DNA of 64,000 nt, taken from contig CANQOP010000002.1 in assembly GCA_947625485.1 (NCBI GenBank), forward strand, positions 62,001 through 126,000. Reading direction: 5' to 3'. The stretch is from an uncultured Clostridia bacterium. GTDB lineage: Bacteria > Bacillota > Clostridia > Oscillospirales > Acutalibacteraceae. Shown here one piece after another: positions 1 through 8,335 of the stretch (position 1 is its first letter; each line of letters starts with the position of its first letter). Below the pieces are notes generated by a model that worked only from the letters and a program-made list of their open reading frames with translations, had not been told where the DNA came from and did no database searches. The translations under genes and the position numbers were made by a program.

Positions 1-783
1 TATTTCTCCGCCTGATATGAGCATTCCTCTCTTTCTTCCAATGAGATTCAAGATCTCATATCCGTCCTTATCTGAAATATCGCTTTCACTTAGCTTAAAT
101 CTGCTTAGAAATTCAGGCGTTGGATTATCCTTAATAAGCTCAAGAAAATTAACGGCGAGAAGCTCTATATCAAGAATATTGTCCTTTATCGCACCCGTAA
201 AAGCTAAATGCTCTCCAACAGTCTGGTCATCAAATTTAGGCCATAAAACACCCGGTGTATCAAGCATTTCGAGGTCCTTGGAAATAGTATACCATTGATT
301 GCCGCGAGTAACGCCCGGTCTGTCTTCAACCTTGGCGCGCGTTTGCTTTGAAATTCTGTTAATAAATGAGGATTTGCCAACGTTCGGTATACCTACTATC
401 ATAATTCTTAATATTGGATTTTTTATACCTTTTGCCTTCTGCGTCTTAAATTTATCCTCTAAAATTTTTCGCACAGAAGGTATGAACTGATTCAGTCCTC
501 TTCCGCTTTTGCAGTCTACCGGCAGGGCAAGTATGCCCTGCATATTATAAAAGTCAATCCATTTTTTAGTTGCTTCTCTGTTTGCCTTATCACATTTATT
601 TAATAAAATAAGCCTCGGCTTACTTTGGATAAGCTCAGATAAATCGGGATTACTGCTGCTTAAAGGTATCCTCGCGTCTATTATTTCAACAACAAGATCA
701 ATTAATTTTAGACTCGCCTGAATTTGTCGTCTGGTCTTGGTCATATGACCCGGAAACCATTGTATATACTGTTTTTCACTCAT
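1..783 (-). CDS. rbgA: Ribosome biogenesis GTPase YlqF/RbgA (3' end outside window)
   Basis: Own minus-strand translation: MSEKQYIQWFPGHMTKTRRQIQ...LLNKCDKA...IVGIPNVGKSSFINR...DTPGVLWPK; circularly permuted GTPase motifs. Start at 783; not in the ORF track because it is truncated. Confidence 0.93.
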   Translation of the reverse strand, partial: MSEKQYIQWFPGHMTKTRRQIQASLKLIDLVVEIIDARIPLSSSNPDLSELIQSKPRLILLNKCDKANREATKKWIDFYNMQGILALPVDCKSGRGLNQFIPSVRKILEDKFKTQKAKGIKNPILRIMIVGIPNVGKSSFINRISKQTRAKVEDRPGVTRGNQWYTISKDLEMLDTPGVLWPKFDDQTVGEHLAFTGAIKDNILDIELLAVNFLELIKDNPTPEFLSRFKLSESDISDKDGYEILNLIGRKRGMLISGGEI

Positions 784-804
784 AAAATCACCGCATTTCA
801 TAAG

Positions 805-842
805 AAAACTCACATCTATTATAAAACAGATGTGAGTTTTTA
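805..842 (-). terminator. Rho-independent terminator between lepB and rbgA
   Basis: Perfect 13-bp inverted repeat AAAACTCACATCT/AGATGTGAGTTTT with 10-nt loop, flanked by A/T runs. Confidence 0.75.
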
Positions 843-861
843 ACAATTGAATATTTAAAAA

Positions 862-1461
862 TTATCCGAGAAATTTCATATCTGAGAACGGAAATACGAC
901 ACATCTCGCTTTACCAATTACATTATTGATGTCAATAAGACCGATTTTCTTAGAACGGCTATCCATTGACAGTCCTCGATTATCACCCATTACGAAAACT
1001 TTTCCCTTAGGAACTACTGACGGGATTTCGTTATCACCGGCAAGTGTTTTACTTTTAATGTAGGGTTCGTCAACGACTTTTCCGTTCACTTTAACAACAC
1101 CTGTCTCGAAATCAATATCAAGACTTTCGCCCTCGGTAGCTATAACTCTCTTTATAATTGGTTCGGAGTAAACCGCCCCGTGGCTGATAACAACAATATC
1201 TCCGTCCTTAGGAGTGTATAAGAAATTTGTTATAACTACCTTATCACCGCTCTTAAGAGTATCAAGCATAGAAGGTCCGCTCACATCAACCAGTCTGAGG
1301 AAAAACGTAAGTATAATAACCACGATAGCAACCGCAAATACGAGTGAATGTACCCACTCGTAAATACTTGCCGCGCCCTCGGACTTCTTTAGATGAATAG
1401 TCCTCGTTTCAATATTTCTTTGTTTTTCATTTTCTGTTTTATTTAATCTTAAAGTATCCAT
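862..1461 (-). CDS. lepB: Signal peptidase I
   Basis: Motifs SGPSMLDTL (Ser), KRVIATEGE (Lys), VPKGKVFVMGDNRGLSMDSR; N-terminal TM. Confidence 0.95.
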   Translation of the reverse strand: MDTLRLNKTENEKQRNIETRTIHLKKSEGAASIYEWVHSLVFAVAIVVIILTFFLRLVDVSGPSMLDTLKSGDKVVITNFLYTPKDGDIVVISHGAVYSEPIIKRVIATEGESLDIDFETGVVKVNGKVVDEPYIKSKTLAGDNEIPSVVPKGKVFVMGDNRGLSMDSRSKKIGLIDINNVIGKARCVVFPFSDMKFLG

Positions 1462-1520
1462 AGTTACACCTGTTAAGAGATTTAAAGTAAAAAAGGGACT
1501 GAAAAGTCCCCTTGATTACT

Positions 1521-1862
1521 TTAGATGAGTTCTTTAACCTTGGCAGCCTTACCAACGCGGTTGCGCAGATAATAGAGCTTAGCTCTTCTGACTTTACCAT
1601 GACGTACAACTTCTACCTTCTTAACGTTCGGTGAATGAACGGGAAAAACTCTCTCAACACCAACGCCGTAAGCAACACGTCTTACAGTAAAAGTCTCGGC
1701 TACGCCTGAACCTCTTCTGGCAATAACCGTGCCCTCAAACATCTGGATTCTCTCTCTCTGACCCTCGCGAATGTTTACGGAAACCTTTACGGTATCACCG
1801 ATATTAAACTGAGGAGCCTCTGCCTTTACAGAATCGGCAGCAATTGTTTTTAATGCGTCCAT
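1521..1862 (-). CDS. rplS: 50S ribosomal protein L19
   Basis: [35 protein letters not shown]...RVFPVHSP...RAKLYYLR is L19. Confidence 0.97.
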   Translation of the reverse strand: MDALKTIAADSVKAEAPQFNIGDTVKVSVNIREGQRERIQMFEGTVIARRGSGVAETFTVRRVAYGVGVERVFPVHSPNVKKVEVVRHGKVRRAKLYYLRNRVGKAAKVKELI

Positions 1863-1983
1863 TTTGAACCTCCTATAAAATTCAGATATTCGTACATCTA
1901 AAAATGCAGAGGACTATCCGCTTCAGAATACGGCAATTAAGCCGTCCTTGAACCCCATCACACAAGTAACGGTATCCAAATGC
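1863..1983 (-). ncRNA. Candidate L19 leader (autoregulatory 5'UTR) of rplS
   Basis: About 120-nt structured-looking UTR immediately upstream of rplS (GGATACCGTTACTTGTGTGATGGGGTTCAAGGACGGCTTAATTGCCG) behind a clear promoter; L19 leaders are known in Firmicutes. No covariance model run. Confidence 0.55.
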
Positions 1984-1989
1984 CTAAAT

Positions 1990-2018
1990 ATCATATCATA
2001 TAAAACTATAAATTGCAA
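1990..2018 (-). promoter_or_regulatory. Sigma-A-type promoter for rplS
   Basis: Minus strand TTGCAA-N17-TATGAT. Confidence 0.6.
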
Positions 2019-2041
2019 GTGTTTTTTCTCAAAAAGGAAAA

Positions 2042-2965
2042 TTATTTACCCGTATTTTCCAGTTTTAAAAGAAATTTTTTAAAATACTCCGGCAGTTCTG
2101 AAGTGAATTCCATATATTCTTCTTTGGACGGATGAATAAATCCGATTTTTCGTGCGTGAAGGCACTGTCCTTCAAAGTTCACCTTTTCCTTCTTGTTTCC
2201 GTACACGGTATCGCCCGATACAGGATGACCGATATATGCCATATGAACCCTTATCTGATGAGTTCTGCCTGTCTCCAGGATACATTTAATGTGTGTATAG
2301 CCTCTATACCTTGCTATAACCTCATAGTGAGTAACTGCATTTTTTGAGTTTCTGTCCGTCACGGTCATTTTCTTTCGGTCTATACGGTGTCGTCCTATAG
2401 GAGCGTCTACCGTGCCTTTATCGTCCTTTATATTGCCGACTACGACAGCCTCGTATTCACGCGTAAAAGTGTGACGCTTTATCTGCTCAGCAAGATGCTT
2501 GTGAGCCTTGTCGTTTTTAGCAACTATAAGCAGTCCGCTTGTTTCCTTATCTATTCTATGGACAATACCCGGGCGTAAAACTCCGTTTATACCCGACAAA
2601 TTATTACGGCAATGATACATAAGCGCATTAACAAGCGTGCCCTCGTAATTTCCGGGTGCGGGGTGAACAACCATACCCTTTGGCTTGTTTACAATGAGCA
2701 AATCATCGTCCTCATAGATTATATCGAGCGGAATGTTTTCTGCCTTAGCCTCGTATTTCACAGGGTCGGGAACAGTAACTTCGATATTATCTCCGTGTTT
2801 CAGTTTATAATTTTTCGTAACCGAATTTCCGTTTACAGTAATATTTTCGCTGTCTATTAAACCGACTATAGCTGAACGCGTGATTTCTTTAATCGAAACA
2901 GCAAGATATTTATCTATTCTCATACCGACATTTTCACTGTCAGCTTTAAAACAGAATCTATCCAT
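2042..2965 (-). CDS. rluD: RluA/RluD-family 23S rRNA pseudouridine synthase
   Basis: S4 domain plus GIVHRIDKETSGLLIVAKND and GRTHQIRVHMAYIGHPVSGD. Confidence 0.93.
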   Translation of the reverse strand: MDRFCFKADSENVGMRIDKYLAVSIKEITRSAIVGLIDSENITVNGNSVTKNYKLKHGDNIEVTVPDPVKYEAKAENIPLDIIYEDDDLLIVNKPKGMVVHPAPGNYEGTLVNALMYHCRNNLSGINGVLRPGIVHRIDKETSGLLIVAKNDKAHKHLAEQIKRHTFTREYEAVVVGNIKDDKGTVDAPIGRHRIDRKKMTVTDRNSKNAVTHYEVIARYRGYTHIKCILETGRTHQIRVHMAYIGHPVSGDTVYGNKKEKVNFEGQCLHARKIGFIHPSKEEYMEFTSELPEYFKKFLLKLENTGK

Positions 2966-3473
2966 TTTCAGTATCCTTGTTCCTATCCTTATTAAATCGG
3001 CTTGAGAAAAACATAAGATAAATAACCATAAGCGCCGCGCCTACTGTAATACAGTAGTCAGCAAAATTGCATACAGGAGGGAAAAAACTAACGCTAAGAT
3101 AATCAACGACGAAACCGTAAAATATTCTGTCAATAAGGTTACCTATACCGCCGCCAACGATTAAAATAACAGAAATATTGAACAGTTTACTTCTCACTCT
3201 GTACTTAAAAAGTACAAATATAATTAGCGCAATGATAATTAGAGTGAATAGTATAAAAATCCACCTTGCGTCGGAGAGCATGCCAAACGCTGCTCCTCTG
3301 TTTTCTACGTATGTGAAAGAAAACAATCCCGGAATTACTGTAATGGATGAAACCGGTTTTAAATTTTCTATTACAAAATATTTTATCAGTTGGTCAAATC
3401 CTGCTAGAAGTATTGATAAAAGGATTATAATATATGGCAATTGGAACACCTCAAAGAAAAATCGGTGTAACAC
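2958..3473 (-). CDS. lspA: Lipoprotein signal peptidase (signal peptidase II)
   Basis: VENRGAAFGML, GNLIDRIFYGFVVDYL, FNxAD-like NFADYCI motif; four TM segments. Confidence 0.95.
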   Translation of the reverse strand: MLHRFFFEVFQLPYIIILLSILLAGFDQLIKYFVIENLKPVSSITVIPGLFSFTYVENRGAAFGMLSDARWIFILFTLIIIALIIFVLFKYRVRSKLFNISVILIVGGGIGNLIDRIFYGFVVDYLSVSFFPPVCNFADYCITVGAALMVIYLMFFSSRFNKDRNKDTENG

Positions 3474-3506
3474 ACGTCTACACCGATTATAAACTTGGAA
3501 TATGTA

Positions 3507-4187
3507 TCAGTCAGCGTCTACATCGTAGTTATCGCCAAACTTCAGATCACTGAACTTAGAATCATCATTTTTTACATACTCGACCGTTTCCGACGTCGCA
3601 GGCTCATAAGTGTCAACAGAAGGAGCAGCTACGGGAGCTGGTTCTTTCTCCGGCTCCGGAGAAACGCTCTTTTCCTCCTCTACGGGAGTAGTTGGATAAG
3701 CTTTGTCAAACTCTTCCTTTTTTCTGGCTATTGCCGCATCTGTGGGAAAGCTGTCAAGCGCCTTGATGTGTCTGTTATAAAGATTCTCGAGCTCATTGCG
3801 CAGGGTAACTGAATCGCTCTTCAGCTTGAGATAGATTTCCTTTTGCTTTGCTGTTAAGGCATTTGTCTCCTTAAGAATAGCCTGAGCCTTAGACTCAGCG
3901 TCAGCAACGATTTTAGAAGCCTTTGCGTTTGCCTCTTTAATGGAAGTGTCCGCGACTCTCTGAGAAGAAAGAAGCGCATTTCTTACCGTCTCCTCGTCAG
4001 CACGGTACTGCTCTACTCTGGTAGCCAAAATATCCATTTTCCTGATTAAATCGGACTTTTCTTTCTTTAACTGCTCAAAAGAAACGATTATCTCATCAAT
4101 AAACGCATCTACGTCTTCTCCTCTGTAGCCTCTGCCCTTTCTAAAGGAAATATCCTTAATCTCATCGATAGTTAACATCATTAACAC
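3507..4187 (-). CDS. divIVA: DivIVA domain protein
   Basis: LTIDEIKDISFRKGRGYRGEDVDAFIDEI N-terminus with coiled coil; next to ylmH and sepF. Confidence 0.9.
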   Translation of the reverse strand: MLMMLTIDEIKDISFRKGRGYRGEDVDAFIDEIIVSFEQLKKEKSDLIRKMDILATRVEQYRADEETVRNALLSSQRVADTSIKEANAKASKIVADAESKAQAILKETNALTAKQKEIYLKLKSDSVTLRNELENLYNRHIKALDSFPTDAAIARKKEEFDKAYPTTPVEEEKSVSPEPEKEPAPVAAPSVDTYEPATSETVEYVKNDDSKFSDLKFGDNYDVDAD

Positions 4188-4189
4188 TC

Positions 4190-4984
4190 CTATCTGTAAT
4201 GTTCAATAATAAGCTTCAAACGTCCTTTTTTTGTAACGCCCGCTTGCTCTTTTATAATAAACTTTCCATTTCCCCGAATGGTAAGAATATCATCTTCTTT
4301 TAAAATATGACTGACATTTTTGTTTTCGGTATAATTTACAAAAGTCTTTCCTGCCAGAATCAAGGCGGCAGTTTTTTCCCTGGATAACCCCGTAATTGCC
4401 GCGACAATAACGTCAAGGCGCATAGAGTTTACAATAAAGCTAAGACTCTCGATATTACAGCCTGTAGTAATATTACACTCATTACCGCTTACAATTTTCA
4501 CTCCGACTCTGCCTATTTTGGAAATCTGAGACCTTACATAATCTCCTATTTCCTGTCTGACATAGCACACAGCGCAGCCTTCGTTAACAATAATATCTCC
4601 GATGCTGCTCCTTTCAATACCCAGGTTCATAAGCGCCCCCAGAAAATCGCGGTGACTGAGTGCGTCCGACTTTCTGTACTTAAAGTATACAACATCTATA
4701 GGGAAAATATTATCATCTATCTCATACACGCTTACCGAAAGTATATTACGCACAGCTCCGTCATAACCGCCGTAAAACCGGCAGAAACAGTCGAACTGAG
4801 AAATATAGTTTTTGAGCATAAACTGCTCGCGCTCATTGAGAAAGCCGAGAAAAAAAGGTTTTTTTCTCAGTGAAGAAAGTCTTAAAGCGTCGTCAGCCCT
4901 TGAATAAAGCCCTTTATCCTCTTTATCAGAAGTATACGCCACTTTGCTCGAGTTCGTCGAGGAGATCATCTCCCGTAAAGTCAA
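4190..4984 (-). CDS. ylmH: YlmH-like S4-domain RNA-binding protein
   Basis: C-terminal S4 domain (SLSFIVNSMRLDVIVAAITGLSREKTAALILAGKTFVNY) in ylm cluster context. ORF-track start overlaps sepF; true start uncertain. Confidence 0.85.
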   Translation of the reverse strand: MTLREMISSTNSSKVAYTSDKEDKGLYSRADDALRLSSLRKKPFFLGFLNEREQFMLKNYISQFDCFCRFYGGYDGAVRNILSVSVYEIDDNIFPIDVVYFKYRKSDALSHRDFLGALMNLGIERSSIGDIIVNEGCAVCYVRQEIGDYVRSQISKIGRVGVKIVSGNECNITTGCNIESLSFIVNSMRLDVIVAAITGLSREKTAALILAGKTFVNYTENKNVSHILKEDDILTIRGNGKFIIKEQAGVTKKGRLKLIIEHYR

Positions 4985-5384
4985 AGTTATTCGGAATAAT
5001 AATAAATGTACTGGACGCTACTCTCTTTATCTTTCCGCGGTTCGCGTAAGCAACACCGCTTAGGAAATCAACAATTCGTCTGGAAACATCCTTTTTAGTC
5101 TGCTCGAGGTTAAGAACAATCGTATGGGTCTTCATAAGCTCGTCCGCAATAGCTCTGGTTTCCTCGCCGAATCCTTCCGGTCTGAAAATAGCTACCTTGA
5201 GTTTTGCAGTGGCACTTATATTCACAACATTATTCTTTCTATAGCCTGATGACGGTGCATATGTAGAAACATCTTCATACTCTTCCTCTTCATTTTCGGC
5301 ATAGCCATATTCATCATAGCCGTTATCGTAATCTTCGTCTGGTGCGTCCCACATACGCTTGAACTTATCCACAAAACTAGACAT
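4926..5384 (-). CDS. sepF: Cell division protein SepF
   Basis: VFRPEGFGEETRAIADELMKTHTIVLNLEQTKKDVSRRIVDFLSGVAYANRGKIKRVASSTFIIIPNN. ATG at 5384 has SD GGAGG at 8-nt spacing and is preferred to the TTG at 5399. Confidence 0.94.
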   Translation of the reverse strand: MSSFVDKFKRMWDAPDEDYDNGYDEYGYAENEEEEYEDVSTYAPSSGYRKNNVVNISATAKLKVAIFRPEGFGEETRAIADELMKTHTIVLNLEQTKKDVSRRIVDFLSGVAYANRGKIKRVASSTFIIIPNNFDFTGDDLLDELEQSGVYF

Positions 5385-5408
5385 TTTAACTTCCTCCAAA
5401 AATTAAAT

Positions 5409-6116
5409 TTAATAATTACGCGCGCCAAAAAGCGAAGAACCCACTCTCACCATATTGGCACCTGATAAAATTGCCTCGTAATAATCGGCAGACATACCCA
5501 TTGAAAGTATATCCATAGATATATTATCTAATTTTTTACTCGATATGTCAATAAATATATTGTTCATTTTAGTGAAAAATTTTAAATTTTTTTGTGGACA
5601 ATTACAAATAGGAGGTATACACATAAGACCCTTGACTGAAATGTTATCAAAATTCTTTATTTCGTCAAGCAGTTCATAAACCATCTCGGCTTTAACACCG
5701 CTCTTGCTTTCCTCTTCCCCGATATTTACCTCGACAAGTATATCAGTGTTTACATTATTCTTTAGAGACTGTCTTGAAATCTCTTTCGCAAGCTTTACAG
5801 AGTCAACTGACTGGATAAGGTCAACTTTTCCGACAATCTGTCTTACCTTATTGCTCTGAAGATGCCCGATAAAATGCAGGGAGGCGTCGCTAAGGTTATA
5901 GTTATCGTATTTTGAAAGTAACTCCTGCACCTTATTTTCACCTATATATTTAAGTCCGAGCGAAATGGCATAATTAATTACTTCAACATCAACAGTCTTC
6001 GTAGCGGCAAGGAATGTTATATCCTCTCTTTTCTTTCCTGCTTTCAAAGCTGCCTCTGATATTCTCTCCTCAATGAGATTATAATTGTATTCAATGTCAC
6101 GAAATAACTTTTCCAT
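5409..6116 (-). CDS. YggS/YlmE family PLP homeostasis protein
   Basis: FLAATKTVDVEVINYAISLGLKYIGENKVQELLSK; FIGHLQSNKVR; LSMGMSADYYEAI. Confidence 0.93.
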   Translation of the reverse strand: MEKLFRDIEYNYNLIEERISEAALKAGKKREDITFLAATKTVDVEVINYAISLGLKYIGENKVQELLSKYDNYNLSDASLHFIGHLQSNKVRQIVGKVDLIQSVDSVKLAKEISRQSLKNNVNTDILVEVNIGEEESKSGVKAEMVYELLDEIKNFDNISVKGLMCIPPICNCPQKNLKFFTKMNNIFIDISSKKLDNISMDILSMGMSADYYEAILSGANMVRVGSSLFGARNY

Positions 6117-7392
6117 CGTATAAACTATCTCCTTTTATAACAACCTGATCATATAACTCAAGCGTATTTGAATTGAACAGGACGCCGTCCTCAGGTTTTG
6201 GATTACAGAGAACATAGTCACTGCCCGAATATGTAATTGAAATTTGCTTAAATTGAAGTTTTGAACCATGGAGCACATAAACTCCCTGAACCTTCTTCTT
6301 CAGAGTTTTGGTATTGCCTTTACTATCTGTAACCTCTTTATAAACATAGTCCTCGTGAATAGCACGCTTTGAAATCTTCAATCCACTGTATGTGATGGCT
6401 GTTATTTCAATATCCTCGTGCCTCGCGTCCGCTATATAGTTATTCATATAGTCGCAGGCGAGAACCAAAACGCCGCCTTCTTTTTTTGAACGTTGGTTTA
6501 TTGAATAAATAGAAACAGGAATTTTTTCATTCGTTATCGTAGGCATCATAACATATATAGTCTCGCCCATATTCTGCAGCTTAGAGAGAGTAACAGAATC
6601 GTCTGCGCTTATTCTACACGCTATATACCACTCCGGATCGGTAACAACCTTGCCGATTACATCAGAGGCAGGTTTAATTTTTCTAACGTTTTTAAGCGAT
6701 TTTACCGTAAGTTTGTTAAGCTTTTTTATGTTAAAAGATTTCTCGTATCCGTCCGTGCCCGAAATGAAATACCCCGCCTTGTCAGAAGACAGCGAACCGA
6801 TTTTCGGGGAACAATTTGCTTCAAGATTTTCTTTTACATTCTCGAGCTCTCTGATTTTTCCCGTAAAATCCTTAGCCTCACCTGTAATCATCTGCCTTGC
6901 ACAGATGGAAAGCAATAAATTGTTGTTGCAGGTCTTAGCATCGGATAGCTTTCCGCTGTTTACATTTTTGAGAATGGTGTAAATATTGTTGTTTATCTGA
7001 GTGCTTATAGAATCTATACTGATACTATCCTTATAATATGACTCGCCTAGGGTGCGCAGGCTCTTTATTTGATTATCCACGTTTTTTATCTGCTGTCTGT
7101 AAACAGCGTCAGTTTCATTTCTGTATATATCCGCTATATTCTGACCGGCATTGATATTGTTTCCGTTGCTTACGTTAAAGCTAAGCACACCGCTGTTGTT
7201 ATTAGTAATGTACTCCTCATTTCTTATAAGATACGCATTGGAGTATATAACGTTAGACACATTGTTATACACTGCTTCCTCGGTCTCTACAGCCCCTGAG
7301 AAATTAGCGCTCGCAAAAAGATAAATGAGATATGAAAGTATTAAAACCGATAAAAGAGCAATTATAATTCTTTTAAATAATAATCTATCCAT
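6097..7392 (-). CDS. HlyD-family-like membrane-anchored adaptor protein
   Basis: N-terminal TM, barrel/lipoyl-like region (SGVLSFNVSNGNNINAGQNIADIYR), coiled coil, C-terminal GSKLQFKQISI/PKPEDGVLF; overlaps yggS by 20 nt. Confidence 0.7.
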   Translation of the reverse strand: MDRLLFKRIIIALLSVLILSYLIYLFASANFSGAVETEEAVYNNVSNVIYSNAYLIRNEEYITNNNSGVLSFNVSNGNNINAGQNIADIYRNETDAVYRQQIKNVDNQIKSLRTLGESYYKDSISIDSISTQINNNIYTILKNVNSGKLSDAKTCNNNLLLSICARQMITGEAKDFTGKIRELENVKENLEANCSPKIGSLSSDKAGYFISGTDGYEKSFNIKKLNKLTVKSLKNVRKIKPASDVIGKVVTDPEWYIACRISADDSVTLSKLQNMGETIYVMMPTITNEKIPVSIYSINQRSKKEGGVLVLACDYMNNYIADARHEDIEITAITYSGLKISKRAIHEDYVYKEVTDSKGNTKTLKKKVQGVYVLHGSKLQFKQISITYSGSDYVLCNPKPEDGVLFNSNTLELYDQVVIKGDSLYDGKVIS

Positions 7393-8335
7393 CTATAAAT
7401 CCCTTTTCATCAATAATACGGGCGGCTTCTTGTGCCTGCTCGTCTGTACTTTTGAATTCATCAATGTTTATCCAATTTATATTTTCGTTTCGCCTAAACC
7501 ACGTTAGCTGACGTTTAGCATAACGCCGCGTTTCGGTTTTAAGTCTGTCAACACATTCATCGAGCGTCTGCTCCCCATTAAAATACGGCAGGAGCTGTTT
7601 ATATCCAATTGCTTTTGACGACGTTTCGCTTAAATCTGAACTCAAAACATTTCGAGCCTCGTCAAGCAATCCGCACTCAAGCATAATATCTACACGACGG
7701 TTTATCCTGTCGTAAATATACTGCCTGTTTTTAGCCGTAAGACCGATTATAAGGCTGTCGAAGTCGCTTCCACTCAATCTGCTCTCCTCGTTCTGATCGG
7801 TTATAGTTTTTCCAGTGACCAGATAAAACTCTATAGCGCGAACAATTCTTTTGACGTTTATTTCTTTGCCCAGACGCTTTGCAGATTCGGGGTCAAATTT
7901 ACTCAGAATATCAAGAAGATACTCGGCTCCCCTTTCCTGTCCGATCACAGAAAGCTCCTTACGGATACTTTCGTCGCTGCTGCTATCAACGAACCCGATA
8001 CCGTTCAGGAAAGAATCAACATACAGTCCTGTTCCGCCGCATAATATAGGAAGCTTTCCGCGAGCTATTACGGAGTTTACAGCTTTGCGCGCATCTAAAA
8101 CGTATTGCCCCACCGAATACGATATATTAGTTTCAAGGAAGTCAATCAAATAGTGTTTAATGCCCTGCATTTCTTCCTCTGTAGGCTTTGCGGTAGCAAT
8201 CTGCATACCTTTGTAAATCTGCATACTGTCGGCTGATATAACCTCGCCGTTATACTTTTTTGCCAAAGCAACGGAAAGTCCGGTTTTGCCGCTTGCAGTA
8301 GGTCCGACAACAGCTAATATTTTCGTTTTCATCAT
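7385..8335 (-). CDS. miaA: tRNA dimethylallyltransferase
   Basis: VVGPTASGKTGLSVALAKKYNGEVISADSMQIYKGMQIATAKPT...GGTGLYVDSFLNG. Confidence 0.97.
   Translation of the reverse strand: MMKTKILAVVGPTASGKTGLSVALAKKYNGEVISADSMQIYKGMQIATAKPTEEEMQGIKHYLIDFLETNISYSVGQYVLDARKAVNSVIARGKLPILCGGTGLYVDSFLNGIGFVDSSSDESIRKELSVIGQERGAEYLLDILSKFDPESAKRLGKEINVKRIVRAIEFYLVTGKTITDQNEESRLSGSDFDSLIIGLTAKNRQYIYDRINRRVDIMLECGLLDEARNVLSSDLSETSSKAIGYKQLLPYFNGEQTLDECVDRLKTETRRYAKRQLTWFRRNENINWINIDEFKSTDEQAQEAARIIDEKGFIDG

Noticed and set aside
17-490. Plus-strand ORFs at the left edge
   Set aside because: Antisense to truncated rbgA, whose minus-strand translation is clearly a GTPase.
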